From assembly GCA_025360845.1 (NCBI GenBank), contig JANYBJ010000313.1, positions 1 through 41,950 on the forward strand: a DNA stretch of 41,950 bases. Reading direction: 5' to 3'. Numbering within the stretch: the stretch's first letter is position 1; the number at the start of each line of letters is the position of its first letter. Both the position numbers and the translations under genes were made by a program. Below are positions 26,361 to 33,564 of this stretch, one piece after another. The DNA is from a bacterium (GTDB lineage: Bacteria; Verrucomicrobiota; Kiritimatiellia; RFP12; UBA1067). A model generated the notes under the pieces. That model was not told where the DNA came from. It saw nothing but the letters and a program-made list of their open reading frames with translations, and did not search any database.

Positions 26361-26389
26361 AGTTTAGCCCGAACGCTTTCGGCATGCAA
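26361..26389 (-). promoter_or_regulatory. Promoter of the arabinose operon
   Basis: Minus-strand TTGCAT (26384-26389), 17-base spacer, TAAACT (26361-26366). The start codon is 25 bases past the -10, with AAAGGAGG in between. The -35 directly abuts the proximal half of the predicted operator, the position expected for an AraC-type activator that contacts sigma. Confidence 0.6.
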
Positions 26390-26425
26390 TTGCACTTTCT
26401 GCAACGCATGTTGTACTTTTCGCAA
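26390..26425 (-). promoter_or_regulatory. Two operator half-sites spaced 21 bp, candidate AraC/XylR-type binding site
   Basis: TTGCACTTTCTGCAA (26390-26404) and TTGTACTTTTCGCAA (26411-26425), plus-strand reading, match at 12 of 15 positions and begin exactly 21 bp apart, two turns of the helix. This is the spacing of araI1 and araI2 half-sites in E. coli. Each copy also has TTG...CAA symmetry. The site lies between the end of the regulator gene and the operon it should control. Confidence 0.6.
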
Positions 26426-26436
26426 CCCCATAGCGG

Positions 26437-27618
26437 TTACACCTCACCTTTGCGCCGGTAATCGCCGGGCGTCATGCCGTGACACCTGCAGAAGAGGCGG
26501 TTGAAATACTGGGGCGATGTGAACCCCGAAAGCTTGCTGACCGCAGCCGCAGGATGTGTGGTTTCCGCCAGCAGGCGGCACGCCTCGCGCATCCGCAGCC
26601 GGGTGATCTCCTGATGGATTGTGTTTCCCAGCACTTTAACAAAGGCCCGTTCGATCTGCGTGTGAGAGAGGCCCACGTGCCGGATCACCTCCGCCGCGTT
26701 CACTCCGGACGGGATCTCTTTGCGGATGAAACGTAGCGCCTCCGAAAGCCAGAGCGGCTCGACGGGGTCGGTCTCGGTCGAAGCCCGTTCAACGATGCGT
26801 ACGGGTGCCACCAACGCGCGCCGCACGCCCCGGCTTTTCCGCGCCATGAGTTCGAAGAGGTGCTGCGCCCCCAGCCGCCCGACCTGATGCGCGTCCGGGT
26901 CGACGCTCGTCAGCATCGGATCGGAAAAGCCGCAGAGGATCCGGTCGTTGTCCACGCCCATCACCGCCACATCCCCGGGCACAGAGAGCCCCAGTTCCTT
27001 GCAGAGGGTGACCACCTGATACGCGCGAATATCGTGGCAGCAAAAAATCGCCGCAGGACGCTCGAGCGACTCCAGCCACGCCGCCATCCGGTCCCGGTCG
27101 GGCGGCTCGCCGTAACATTCGGCCTGAAGGATCATCTTGCCCAAAAAATCCGAGGAGAAAACAGCCTCCTTGTAGATGGAGCACGTGTGCCCGCGCGTCT
27201 CGACCACCTCTTTGAAGGCCGCCCCCCGCAGATCCGAAAACGGCGCGCCCGTGTAGCCGCAAAACGCGAAGTTTTTGAAGCGCCGCTCGACAAACCACTC
27301 GGCGGCCATACGACCGATCGCCGCATGATCCGCGTCCACGGAGGAGATCGCGGGATACTCCCTCCAGCGGTACAGGTCCACAACAGGAATCCGGAGCCGG
27401 GCGAACGCCTTCGCCATCTTGGCGTTCGGGATCCGCGCGATCACGCCGTCCGCCTTCCCCGCGATTTCGCGCAGCCCCTCCTCCCACGACTCGCCCCCGC
27501 CCTTGAAGATCCAGTGCCCGTTGGCCTGCGCGAAATCGGCGATGCCTTCGCACAGCGCCCGCCCGTATGCCCGGGACGTTTCGACAAAAACGGCCACTTT
27601 ATATTGTTTATTCGACAT
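26437..27618 (-). CDS. AraC-family regulator with LacI-type sugar-sensing domain (XylR-like)
   Basis: A 393-residue transcription factor of the XylR layout. Residues 1-280 form a periplasmic-binding-protein-like sensor of the LacI/GalR type (VAVFVETSRAYGRALCEGIADFA at the start, DGVIARI, VVDLYRW, SVDADHAAIGRMAAEWF, AIFCCHDIRAYQV, VPGDVAVMGVDND, LTSVDPDAHQVGRLGA). Residues about 285-393 are the two-HTH AraC domain (ALRFIRKEI, VGLSHTQIERAFVKVLG, then RLLAETTHPAAAVSKLSGF and PQYFNRLFCRCHGMTPGDYR). It would bind a free sugar, probably L-arabinose, in the cytoplasm and activate the operon downstream. It is encoded just before the operon, with the 21-bp-spaced operator in the gap. Confidence 0.9.
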   Translation of the reverse strand: MSNKQYKVAVFVETSRAYGRALCEGIADFAQANGHWIFKGGGESWEEGLREIAGKADGVIARIPNAKMAKAFARLRIPVVDLYRWREYPAISSVDADHAAIGRMAAEWFVERRFKNFAFCGYTGAPFSDLRGAAFKEVVETRGHTCSIYKEAVFSSDFLGKMILQAECYGEPPDRDRMAAWLESLERPAAIFCCHDIRAYQVVTLCKELGLSVPGDVAVMGVDNDRILCGFSDPMLTSVDPDAHQVGRLGAQHLFELMARKSRGVRRALVAPVRIVERASTETDPVEPLWLSEALRFIRKEIPSGVNAAEVIRHVGLSHTQIERAFVKVLGNTIHQEITRLRMREACRLLAETTHPAAAVSKLSGFTSPQYFNRLFCRCHGMTPGDYRRKGEV

Positions 27619-27627
27619 CGCAGACGC

Positions 27628-29808
27628 TCAGAGAGGCGTGCCGTGGGCCGCGTTCCAAGGTGAGAACGCGCCTGCGGCGTGGAACTTGACCGTCCGCTTC
27701 CAGACCCTGTTGCCGCAGAAGGCGAAGAGCGTGTTGCGCTCGGCCCCGCCGAGACACACGCCGACCACGCGGCCGCGGTCCGGCATCGGCAGGATGACCT
27801 GCGTCGGCCCGTCGTCCGCGCAGATCTGGATGCCGGACCGGGTGGCGACCAGCATCTGCCCCTCCTGCGCGTAGCAGACCGACTCGGCGCCGGCGTCGTC
27901 CTCCCAGTCCTGCACGTGCAGCCAGAAGAAGCGCTCCTTGTTGGCGAGCGTGCCGTCGGCGTTGACCTGATAACTGTAAGCCCAGCGCGAGTCGCCGTCC
28001 GCCACAGAAAGCAGCCACTGGTCGGGGCGGCAGGCCAGTCCCGTCGCGCGCTTCAACCCCTCGTCGACGACCGTCGCTTTCCCGTCGCGCACCAGCCAGA
28101 GGCGGGCTCCTGACACATAGAGCGAACCGTCGGGACGCGCAAGAATGTGACGCCCGGGAACGCCTTCGATGACCGTGCGGCGGGCACCTGACTCATCGAC
28201 ACACTCGATCTTGCCCGTTGTTTCCGACACGGAGTAGACCTCGCCTTTCGCGCCGACGGTCACCGCGCTGGCTTTCCCGCTCTTCTCCAGAAAGACAGAC
28301 ACCTGGCCGTCGAGTCCGATGCGGCACACCTTGTCGGCGGCCGGATCTGCGAAGAACACTTCGCCCTTGGCATTGCAGGCCGCGCCGCGAGCATCGCCGA
28401 ACCCCTCGGCCGCCAAGGTCCAGCCCTCGCCGGGCAGGAGAACATCTAGCATGCGCGGCGCACCCGTTCCGGCCTTGACCGGCGCGGGCCAGTCTTTCCA
28501 GATGAAGCGCATGGCCTCCGGGAAGAACTCGTTCCAGCCCGCCACGTGAGGCCCGTCGATGGCGCGGAAGAAGTAGTCGTAGCCTGCGAAGCGCATGGCC
28601 TTGTCCATCTCCTGATCCAGCAGGTACCAGTCGCCCGCGCAGTTCTCCATGTCGTGCATGCCGGTCGTGAGGTAGGCGCGGATCGGCTTGGGCTCGGTCT
28701 TGCGGACCAGCGTCGGAAACTCGTGTCCGCCGCGGAAAGCCACGAAGCTGCCGCTGTTGGCGTAGACGCGCGAAAAGGCGTCGGGACGCTGCCACGCCGC
28801 GTTGAACGCCGCGATGCCGCCGCTGCTGCCGCCCGCGATGCAGCGGTCGTTGCCGTTCGTGGAGAGGTTGAGGGCGAACTCCTTGGCGACGAACGGCAGC
28901 AGCTCCTCGACGAGGAAGCGGACGAAGTTGTCGTTGACCGCATCGTATTCGAAGCAGCGGTTGCGGCGGCCCATCGTGCCGGGCATCGGCGCGGGCAGTT
29001 CTCCCGGAGACACGAACACGCCCACCGTGACGGGCATGTCGCCCGCCGCGATCAGCGACTCCAGAAAACTTTTTTCCGCGCCGTTGTAGCCGTCCTGCCG
29101 GACATAGACGCAGACGGGCTTGGCGGGATCATACTGGGCGGGAATGAACACGGAGCCGGTGCGGCGGGTGCCTGGAAAAATCCGGCTCGCGGTGAACGTG
29201 AACTCTTTGACCTTGCCCTTCGCGGCGAGCGGGTCAAGGCGCGGTCCCGACGCGAACTCTTTGGGAATGGTCGCACCGGCCAGCGGCTTGAGCACCCACT
29301 GCAGGTGTTCGTCGCCCGCGTTGTAATCCCACAAATCCTGCCGGGAACCGGGCTTGGCGCCGCCGCCGAAGTCGTCGAGCCCCTTGGTCGGCGCGTGTAT
29401 TGCCAGCAGGCTGATCGAGCCGTTGGGGTTAGCCTTGACGGTCCAGCGCTGCCACGGCTTGCCGGTGTCGGCCTCGAGCACGACCGGCACGCCGTTGTTT
29501 GTCCCGCCTCCGGTCACCGCAAGCGCGAGCGTCGGTGCCGAGGCCGGGCAAAGGGCGTAGGCGTTCTCCTTGCGCGTCATCACCCAGACCTGGTTGTCCG
29601 CGCCGGTCGGCGTGTTGATCGAGACGGGGTTGCCTGCGGCCGTTCCCGGCGGCACGGCCTCCAGCGCCATCTCCGGAGCGCTCACGGGGATGAGCGTGAA
29701 ACGCCCGCTCCAGTCCTGCGCCTGCACGCAGGCCGCCGTGAGAATACCGACCCATGCGAAGAGCCGGAAACGTAGACCGTGAAACGCTCGAGTGATATGC
29801 TGACTCAT
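27628..29808 (-). CDS. Secreted ricin lectin - CE1-type esterase - SMP-30 propeller fusion protein
   Basis: A 726-residue secreted protein of three parts. After a signal peptide (about residues 1-31) comes a ricin-type beta-trefoil (about 35-165) with the Q-x-W-like repeats NQVWVM, WQRWTV and LQWVLK. Then an alpha/beta hydrolase of the Fes/CE1 type (about 185-430): GSVFIPAQYDPAKP, the nucleophile elbow GGSSGG, and GPHVAGWNEF with the likely catalytic His. The last 290 residues are a SMP-30/gluconolactonase-like propeller (GEGWTLAAEGFGDARGAACNAKGEVFFADPAADKVCRI, RPDGSLYVSG). The ATG at 29808 has GAGGGGGG upstream; a GTG 18 bases earlier is unlikely as it precedes that site. An esterase that frees feruloyl or acetyl groups from arabinose-bearing glycans would suit the neighbourhood. 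It ends nine bases before the regulator gene. Confidence 0.85.
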   Translation of the reverse strand: MSQHITRAFHGLRFRLFAWVGILTAACVQAQDWSGRFTLIPVSAPEMALEAVPPGTAAGNPVSINTPTGADNQVWVMTRKENAYALCPASAPTLALAVTGGGTNNGVPVVLEADTGKPWQRWTVKANPNGSISLLAIHAPTKGLDDFGGGAKPGSRQDLWDYNAGDEHLQWVLKPLAGATIPKEFASGPRLDPLAAKGKVKEFTFTASRIFPGTRRTGSVFIPAQYDPAKPVCVYVRQDGYNGAEKSFLESLIAAGDMPVTVGVFVSPGELPAPMPGTMGRRNRCFEYDAVNDNFVRFLVEELLPFVAKEFALNLSTNGNDRCIAGGSSGGIAAFNAAWQRPDAFSRVYANSGSFVAFRGGHEFPTLVRKTEPKPIRAYLTTGMHDMENCAGDWYLLDQEMDKAMRFAGYDYFFRAIDGPHVAGWNEFFPEAMRFIWKDWPAPVKAGTGAPRMLDVLLPGEGWTLAAEGFGDARGAACNAKGEVFFADPAADKVCRIGLDGQVSVFLEKSGKASAVTVGAKGEVYSVSETTGKIECVDESGARRTVIEGVPGRHILARPDGSLYVSGARLWLVRDGKATVVDEGLKRATGLACRPDQWLLSVADGDSRWAYSYQVNADGTLANKERFFWLHVQDWEDDAGAESVCYAQEGQMLVATRSGIQICADDGPTQVILPMPDRGRVVGVCLGGAERNTLFAFCGNRVWKRTVKFHAAGAFSPWNAAHGTPL

Positions 29809-29837
29809 ATGATTTGCCCCCCTCACATTACGGCGTC

Positions 29838-29866
29838 AGTGTACCGAAAGCGCCGTGCGCCCGCAA
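29838..29866 (-). promoter_or_regulatory. Promoter of the esterase fusion gene
   Basis: Minus-strand TTGCGG (29861-29866), 17-base spacer, TACACT (29838-29843). Start codon 29 bases past the -10, with GAGGGGGG in the leader. It lies back to back with the dehydrogenase promoter. Confidence 0.4.
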
Positions 29867-29920
29867 ACACAGATTCGGGAAAACAGCCTCTACGCCCTTT
29901 CCTGCCGATGCAGGGATGCG

Positions 29921-29926
29921 TATAAT
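29921..29926 (+). promoter_or_regulatory. -10 element of the dehydrogenase gene
   Basis: A perfect TATAAT 54 bases before the start codon of the polyol dehydrogenase gene. The -35 region (29898-29903, TTTCCT) is weak. A TTGACA at 29949 has no -10 at proper spacing and is probably chance. Confidence 0.5.
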
Positions 29927-29980
29927 GTAGGCCGTTCTGCGTGGCCTGTTGACAGTCTGTATTTCAAAGAAGGTGACTCT

Positions 29981-31006
29981 ATGCGCGTAGCCGTTTTAGA
30001 AGGTGTCCGCCAAGTGGCGCTGCGGGATCTGCCGGAGCCGGCGCTTCACGGGGCTCACGATGTGCTGCTCCGCGTGGACGCTGTGGGCATGTGCGGCTCG
30101 GACATCCATTACTACGCCTCGGGACGCATCGGTTCTCAGGTGGTGCGTTATCCGTTTGTCGTGGGCCACGAGTTCGGCGGCACGGTGCTGGCTGTCGGCG
30201 GCGAGGTGACGCGCGTCAAGCCGGGCGACCGCGTGGCGATCGATCCCGCGATGCCCTGTTTCGACTGCGACCAGTGCCGCGCCGGTCGGGCCCACACCTG
30301 CCGCAACCTCACGTTCCTCGGGTGCCCCGGACAATCCTCCGGCTGTCTCTGCGAGCGGATCGTCATGCCCGAGACCTCTTGCTTTGTTGTCCCCGCGTCA
30401 TTCACCGACGAGGACGCCGCGCTGGTCGAGCCGCTCTCGATCGGCTGCTACGCGGTGAAGCTGGCGGCCCTGCAGCCAGCAAGCCGCATTCTGATTCAGG
30501 GCTGCGGCCCGATCGGGCTCAGCGTGCTGCTGGCCGCGCGTCAGGCCGGCGCGGAGCGCATCTGTGTCACAGAGCCGTTGGAGTATCGCCGCGCCTGTGC
30601 GCTGCGCCTCGGCGCGGCGTGGGCGGGCCTGCCGGAGGCGGCCAGCGCGACCTTGGCCGAACGCGAGCCGCTTGGCTTCGATTTCGTCTTCGAGTGTTGC
30701 GGCAAGCAGGAGGCCATGGACCAGGCGTTGCCGCTGCTCAAGCCCGGCGGCAAGCTCATGCTGATCGGCATCCCCGCGTTCGACCGCGTCGGCTTCGCCA
30801 TCGACCTGTTGCGCCGCAAAGAGGTCTGCCTCCAGAATGTGCGGCGTCAGAACGACTGCGTCGAGGCGGCCATCGCTCTGCTCGAGCACCGCCCCGAAGC
30901 CCGCGACATGATCACCCACCACTTCACTTTCGACCAGACGCCCAAGGCCTTCGAGACCGTCGCCGGATACCGCGACAGCGTCATCAAAGCCATGGTGCGG
31001 TTATAG
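29981..31006 (+). CDS. Zinc-dependent medium-chain polyol/alcohol dehydrogenase
   Basis: A 341-residue medium-chain dehydrogenase/reductase of the sorbitol/L-threonine dehydrogenase group. The catalytic zinc region shows VGMCGSDIHYY and VGHEFGG; the structural zinc is bound by CFDCDQCRAGRAHTC (C-x2-C-x2-C-x7-C). The coenzyme fold has GCGPIGLSVLLAARQAGA, with an acidic residue (VTEP) after the second strand that favours NAD over NADP. It would oxidise a polyol or secondary alcohol such as sorbitol, xylitol or arabinitol; which one cannot be told. The ATG at 29981 has GAAGGTG upstream and matches family N-termini; upstream in-frame codons overlap the promoter. It is divergent from the arabinose locus. 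Confidence 0.87.
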   Translation: MRVAVLEGVRQVALRDLPEPALHGAHDVLLRVDAVGMCGSDIHYYASGRIGSQVVRYPFVVGHEFGGTVLAVGGEVTRVKPGDRVAIDPAMPCFDCDQCRAGRAHTCRNLTFLGCPGQSSGCLCERIVMPETSCFVVPASFTDEDAALVEPLSIGCYAVKLAALQPASRILIQGCGPIGLSVLLAARQAGAERICVTEPLEYRRACALRLGAAWAGLPEAASATLAEREPLGFDFVFECCGKQEAMDQALPLLKPGGKLMLIGIPAFDRVGFAIDLLRRKEVCLQNVRRQNDCVEAAIALLEHRPEARDMITHHFTFDQTPKAFETVAGYRDSVIKAMVRL

Positions 31007-31064
31007 CCCGTAAGCCCGCGCGAAACGTCAGGGCGGTGCCATGCAAACGGCGAAAGAGAGAGCG

Positions 31065-31151
31065 AACGCTCAAGTTTTAAACATGGGAAACGAGAGAAGC
31101 GTGCGCAGCGTTTGCCGCTCCTCTCCACTTGAGAGTTAAACGTTGAGCGTT
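31065..31151. repeat. Inverted repeat between convergent genes
   Basis: AACGCTCAA (31065-31073) pairs perfectly with TTGAGCGTT (31143-31151), and the adjoining TTTTAA/TTAAA bases extend the match. The element lies between the polyol dehydrogenase stop and the end of the Ehr operon, where it could act in transcription end, but no T-run follows. Confidence 0.5.
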
Positions 31152-31152
31152 A

Positions 31153-31938
31153 TTACCCCTTGCGCACGCCGTCTTCGATGCGGCCGATCAGGCGGAGCAG
31201 ACCATCGAGGATCGTGAGCGGGTGCGGCGGACAACCGGGCACGTAGAGGTCAACCGGGACGAGGGCCGCGACGCCGTTGTTGACCTGCGTGTGGCCGATG
31301 TAGGGTCCGCCCGATATGGCGCAGGTGCCGACCGCGATGACGATGCGCGGGTCCGAGACGGCGTCGTAAGTTTTCTTCAGCGCCAGCTCCATGTTTTTCG
31401 AGACCGGCCCGGTGACCAGGAGACCGTCGGCGTGACGCGGCGAGGCGACGAACTGGATGCCGAAACGGCCCAAGTCCCAGCCGACCGTACCCAGCACATT
31501 GGTGTCGGCCTCGCAGGCGTTGCAGCCGGCGGCGCTGACCTGACGGAGCTTCAGCGAACGGCCGAGAAGTTTTTTAAGCTTGGCGTCGAGCGCGGCGCCA
31601 ACCACCTCCACGGCCTGACGTTCGCGCGCGACGATCAGCTCGCTGCGGTTGCGCGCCGCAAGCTGGTAGTTGTTCGAATGCGTGATGGCCTTTTGAGGGC
31701 AGGCGTGCGCGCACTCGGTGCAGAAGAGGCACTTGCCCAGGTCGATGCGGGCCGGATCGTTGGCGTCGAGCGCGCCCGTCGGACACGCCTCGAAGCAGGC
31801 GCGGCAGCCGTCGGGGCACTTCGCGGCATCGATCACAGGCCGCCCGCGGAAGCGGTCCGGCAACGGCGGCGGTGCGCCGTCGGGATACGTCATCGTGCGG
31901 TGTTTCTGTTGCAGCCGGGCGAGAATGACTTTTATCAT
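31153..31938 (-). CDS. Ehr complex: ferredoxin - small subunit fusion (HyfH-HyfI like)
   Basis: A 261-residue fusion of two subunits that are separate in group 4 hydrogenases and complex I. Residues 35-85 are a two-cluster ferredoxin domain: C41, C45, C48, C52 (the first spaced C-x3-C-x2-C-x3-CP) and C70, C73, C76, C80 (C-x2-C-x2-C-x3-CP). Residues 130-261 are the NuoB/HycG-like small subunit, with all four ligands of the proximal cluster: C139 and C142 (GCNACE), C206 (GTCAISGG) and C236 (PGCPPHP). The protein would sit on the cytoplasmic arm and pass electrons from an unknown donor toward the large subunit. ATG at 31938 with GAGG upstream gives the usual MIKVILARL start. It follows the large-subunit gene after a 93-base gap that holds a repeat. 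Confidence 0.88.
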   Translation of the reverse strand: MIKVILARLQQKHRTMTYPDGAPPPLPDRFRGRPVIDAAKCPDGCRACFEACPTGALDANDPARIDLGKCLFCTECAHACPQKAITHSNNYQLAARNRSELIVARERQAVEVVGAALDAKLKKLLGRSLKLRQVSAAGCNACEADTNVLGTVGWDLGRFGIQFVASPRHADGLLVTGPVSKNMELALKKTYDAVSDPRIVIAVGTCAISGGPYIGHTQVNNGVAALVPVDLYVPGCPPHPLTILDGLLRLIGRIEDGVRKG

Positions 31939-31981
31939 AAAGGTAACCTCGAAGGAGGTAGGGTTCAGGGGGCAGGGCACA

Positions 31982-32020
31982 GCCGTTAACCTAACAGTCT
32001 AAAAGCCTACAGCCTATCCA
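31982..32020. repeat. Copy of the AACCTAACAGTCTAA element in the Ehr operon
   Basis: The gap between the large subunit and the fusion gene holds GTTAACCTAACAGTCTAA and AAGCCTACAGCCTA. The 15-base core matches the reverse complement of the araD-isomerase gap element near 17040-17060. Only a single arm is seen here, not a full hairpin. Confidence 0.55.
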
Positions 32021-32031
32021 CCTTTCTCTGT

Positions 32032-33564
32032 TCATAAATCGTGTCCGCAGTAGGAGAGGTTGAAGCTCTTGTTGCAGATCGGGAAATCCGAGATCTCCTG
32101 GTTGCGCAGGGCGTAGGCGAGCCCCGGCCAGTTGTGGAAGGACGGGTCCACCACCTTGTAGCGCGAGAAGCGCCCCTGCGCGTCCGTGAGCGCCACATGG
32201 CAGACCTCGCCGCGCCAGCCTTCGTTGAGGGCGACCACGAGGCTGCCGGGGGCAAGCGCTTTGACCGGCACGCGGGCCGCGCCGGAGGGCATGGCGTGGA
32301 GCTGGTCGCGGATAAAGCTGATCGAGTGCTGGATCTCCAGCCAGCGCAGGATGGCGCGGGCGAAGACGTCGCCGGTCTCGCAGGAGGAGACGGGGATGTG
32401 GGAGAAGCAGAAGATGCCGGAGGGCTGATCGCGCCGCACGTCGCGCTCCACGCCCGAGGCGCGGGCCGCGGGGCCGACCATGCCCAGCTCAACGGCCACG
32501 TTGCGCGGCAGGGGTCCGGCGTCCTCGAACCGGGCCATGACCGACTGGGTGCTCCAGAGGAGGTTCACGGCGACGGAGGTGTCCTTCTCGCCCGCATCGA
32601 GGCGGCGGCCCAGCTCCGCAAGGCGCGCGTCATCGACATCGAAGCCGACTCCGCCCGGCCGGATCAGGCCGCGTCCGAAGCGGTTGCCGCACAGCAGCGC
32701 GGTCATATTGAGAAAATCGCCGCGGATGCGGCCGCAGTAACTCGCGGTGGGAAGGAAGCCGACGTCGCCCGCCAGCGCGCCGAGGTCGCCGACATGGTTG
32801 GCGAGACGCTCCAGTTCCAGCGCGATGCCGCGGACGGTCTGGGCGCGGGCGGTCTCCTGACAGCTCGAGAGCGCCTCGACCACTTGGCAATAGGTTGTGG
32901 TGTGGGCGACGGTCGAGTCGCCCGAGAGCGTTTCGGCGTAGTGGATCGTGCGCGGTGAAGGGCCGCCGATCATCGCCTCTTCCACGCCGCGGTGCTGGAA
33001 GCCCAGCGCGATCTCCAGATGGAACACCTGTTCGCCGTGGCATTGGAAGCGGAAGTGGCCGGGCTCGATGACGCCCGCGTGGACGGGGCCGACCGCGACC
33101 TCGTGGACCTGCTCGCCGTCGACGCGGTAGAAATCGCCCACGGCCGGAAGGATCGGCTGGTCCGGCGGTCGGTCCCACGCGTCGCGGCCGGTCCACGAGC
33201 GGCAGTAGCGCACCGGCTTGAACCACGGGTGGCCGACGGGCCGCAGGCCGAACTGCTCGGCGATCTCGCGCTCGAAGAGATGCACCTGCGGGCAGCGCGG
33301 CGTGAGCGAGGGGAACGAGTCCCCTTCGATGTCCGTCGCGCCCGCGAACAGCAGGTTCTGCTCGTCGTCGGCCAGGATGACGTAGAGCCGTGTGGCGCCG
33401 GGAAGCGGCGAGGGCGCGCCGAACAGCGCGCTGACCCGCTGGCGCGCGGCCACGCCGTCGAGGATGGCCTGCTTGAAAGCCTCGAAAGAGAGCACGGGTA
33501 TGGACGGGCGTCTGACGGCCTGGCCGTTGGTCAGCATCGCGAGTTCGGGGCGGGCGTCGTTCAT
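32032..33564 (-). CDS. Ehr complex large subunit (HyfG/HycE-like), without [NiFe] cysteines
   Basis: A 510-residue fusion of a NuoC-like domain (residues about 15-120, with HLFEREIAEQFGLRPVGHP) and a NuoD/HycE-like large subunit (about 150-510, with GFQHRGVEEAM, then LERLANHVGDLGALAGDVG). The first nickel motif of hydrogenases, RxCGxC, is replaced at residues 211-218 by ETLSGDST: both cysteines are serines. The C-terminus, DFPICNKSFNLSYCGHDL, has a single Cys where hydrogenases have DPCxxC and ends without the cleaved maturation tail. The protein therefore cannot hold a standard Ni-Fe site. This is the hallmark of energy-converting hydrogenase-related (Ehr) complexes. The ATG at 33564 overlaps the stop of the HyfF gene as ATGA. 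No Hyp maturation genes are nearby. Confidence 0.9.
   Translation of the reverse strand: MNDARPELAMLTNGQAVRRPSIPVLSFEAFKQAILDGVAARQRVSALFGAPSPLPGATRLYVILADDEQNLLFAGATDIEGDSFPSLTPRCPQVHLFEREIAEQFGLRPVGHPWFKPVRYCRSWTGRDAWDRPPDQPILPAVGDFYRVDGEQVHEVAVGPVHAGVIEPGHFRFQCHGEQVFHLEIALGFQHRGVEEAMIGGPSPRTIHYAETLSGDSTVAHTTTYCQVVEALSSCQETARAQTVRGIALELERLANHVGDLGALAGDVGFLPTASYCGRIRGDFLNMTALLCGNRFGRGLIRPGGVGFDVDDARLAELGRRLDAGEKDTSVAVNLLWSTQSVMARFEDAGPLPRNVAVELGMVGPAARASGVERDVRRDQPSGIFCFSHIPVSSCETGDVFARAILRWLEIQHSISFIRDQLHAMPSGAARVPVKALAPGSLVVALNEGWRGEVCHVALTDAQGRFSRYKVVDPSFHNWPGLAYALRNQEISDFPICNKSFNLSYCGHDL

Noticed and set aside
29949-29954. TTGACA as -35 of the dehydrogenase promoter
   Set aside because: No -10 hexamer at 16-18 bases; the TATAAT at 29921 lies upstream of it.
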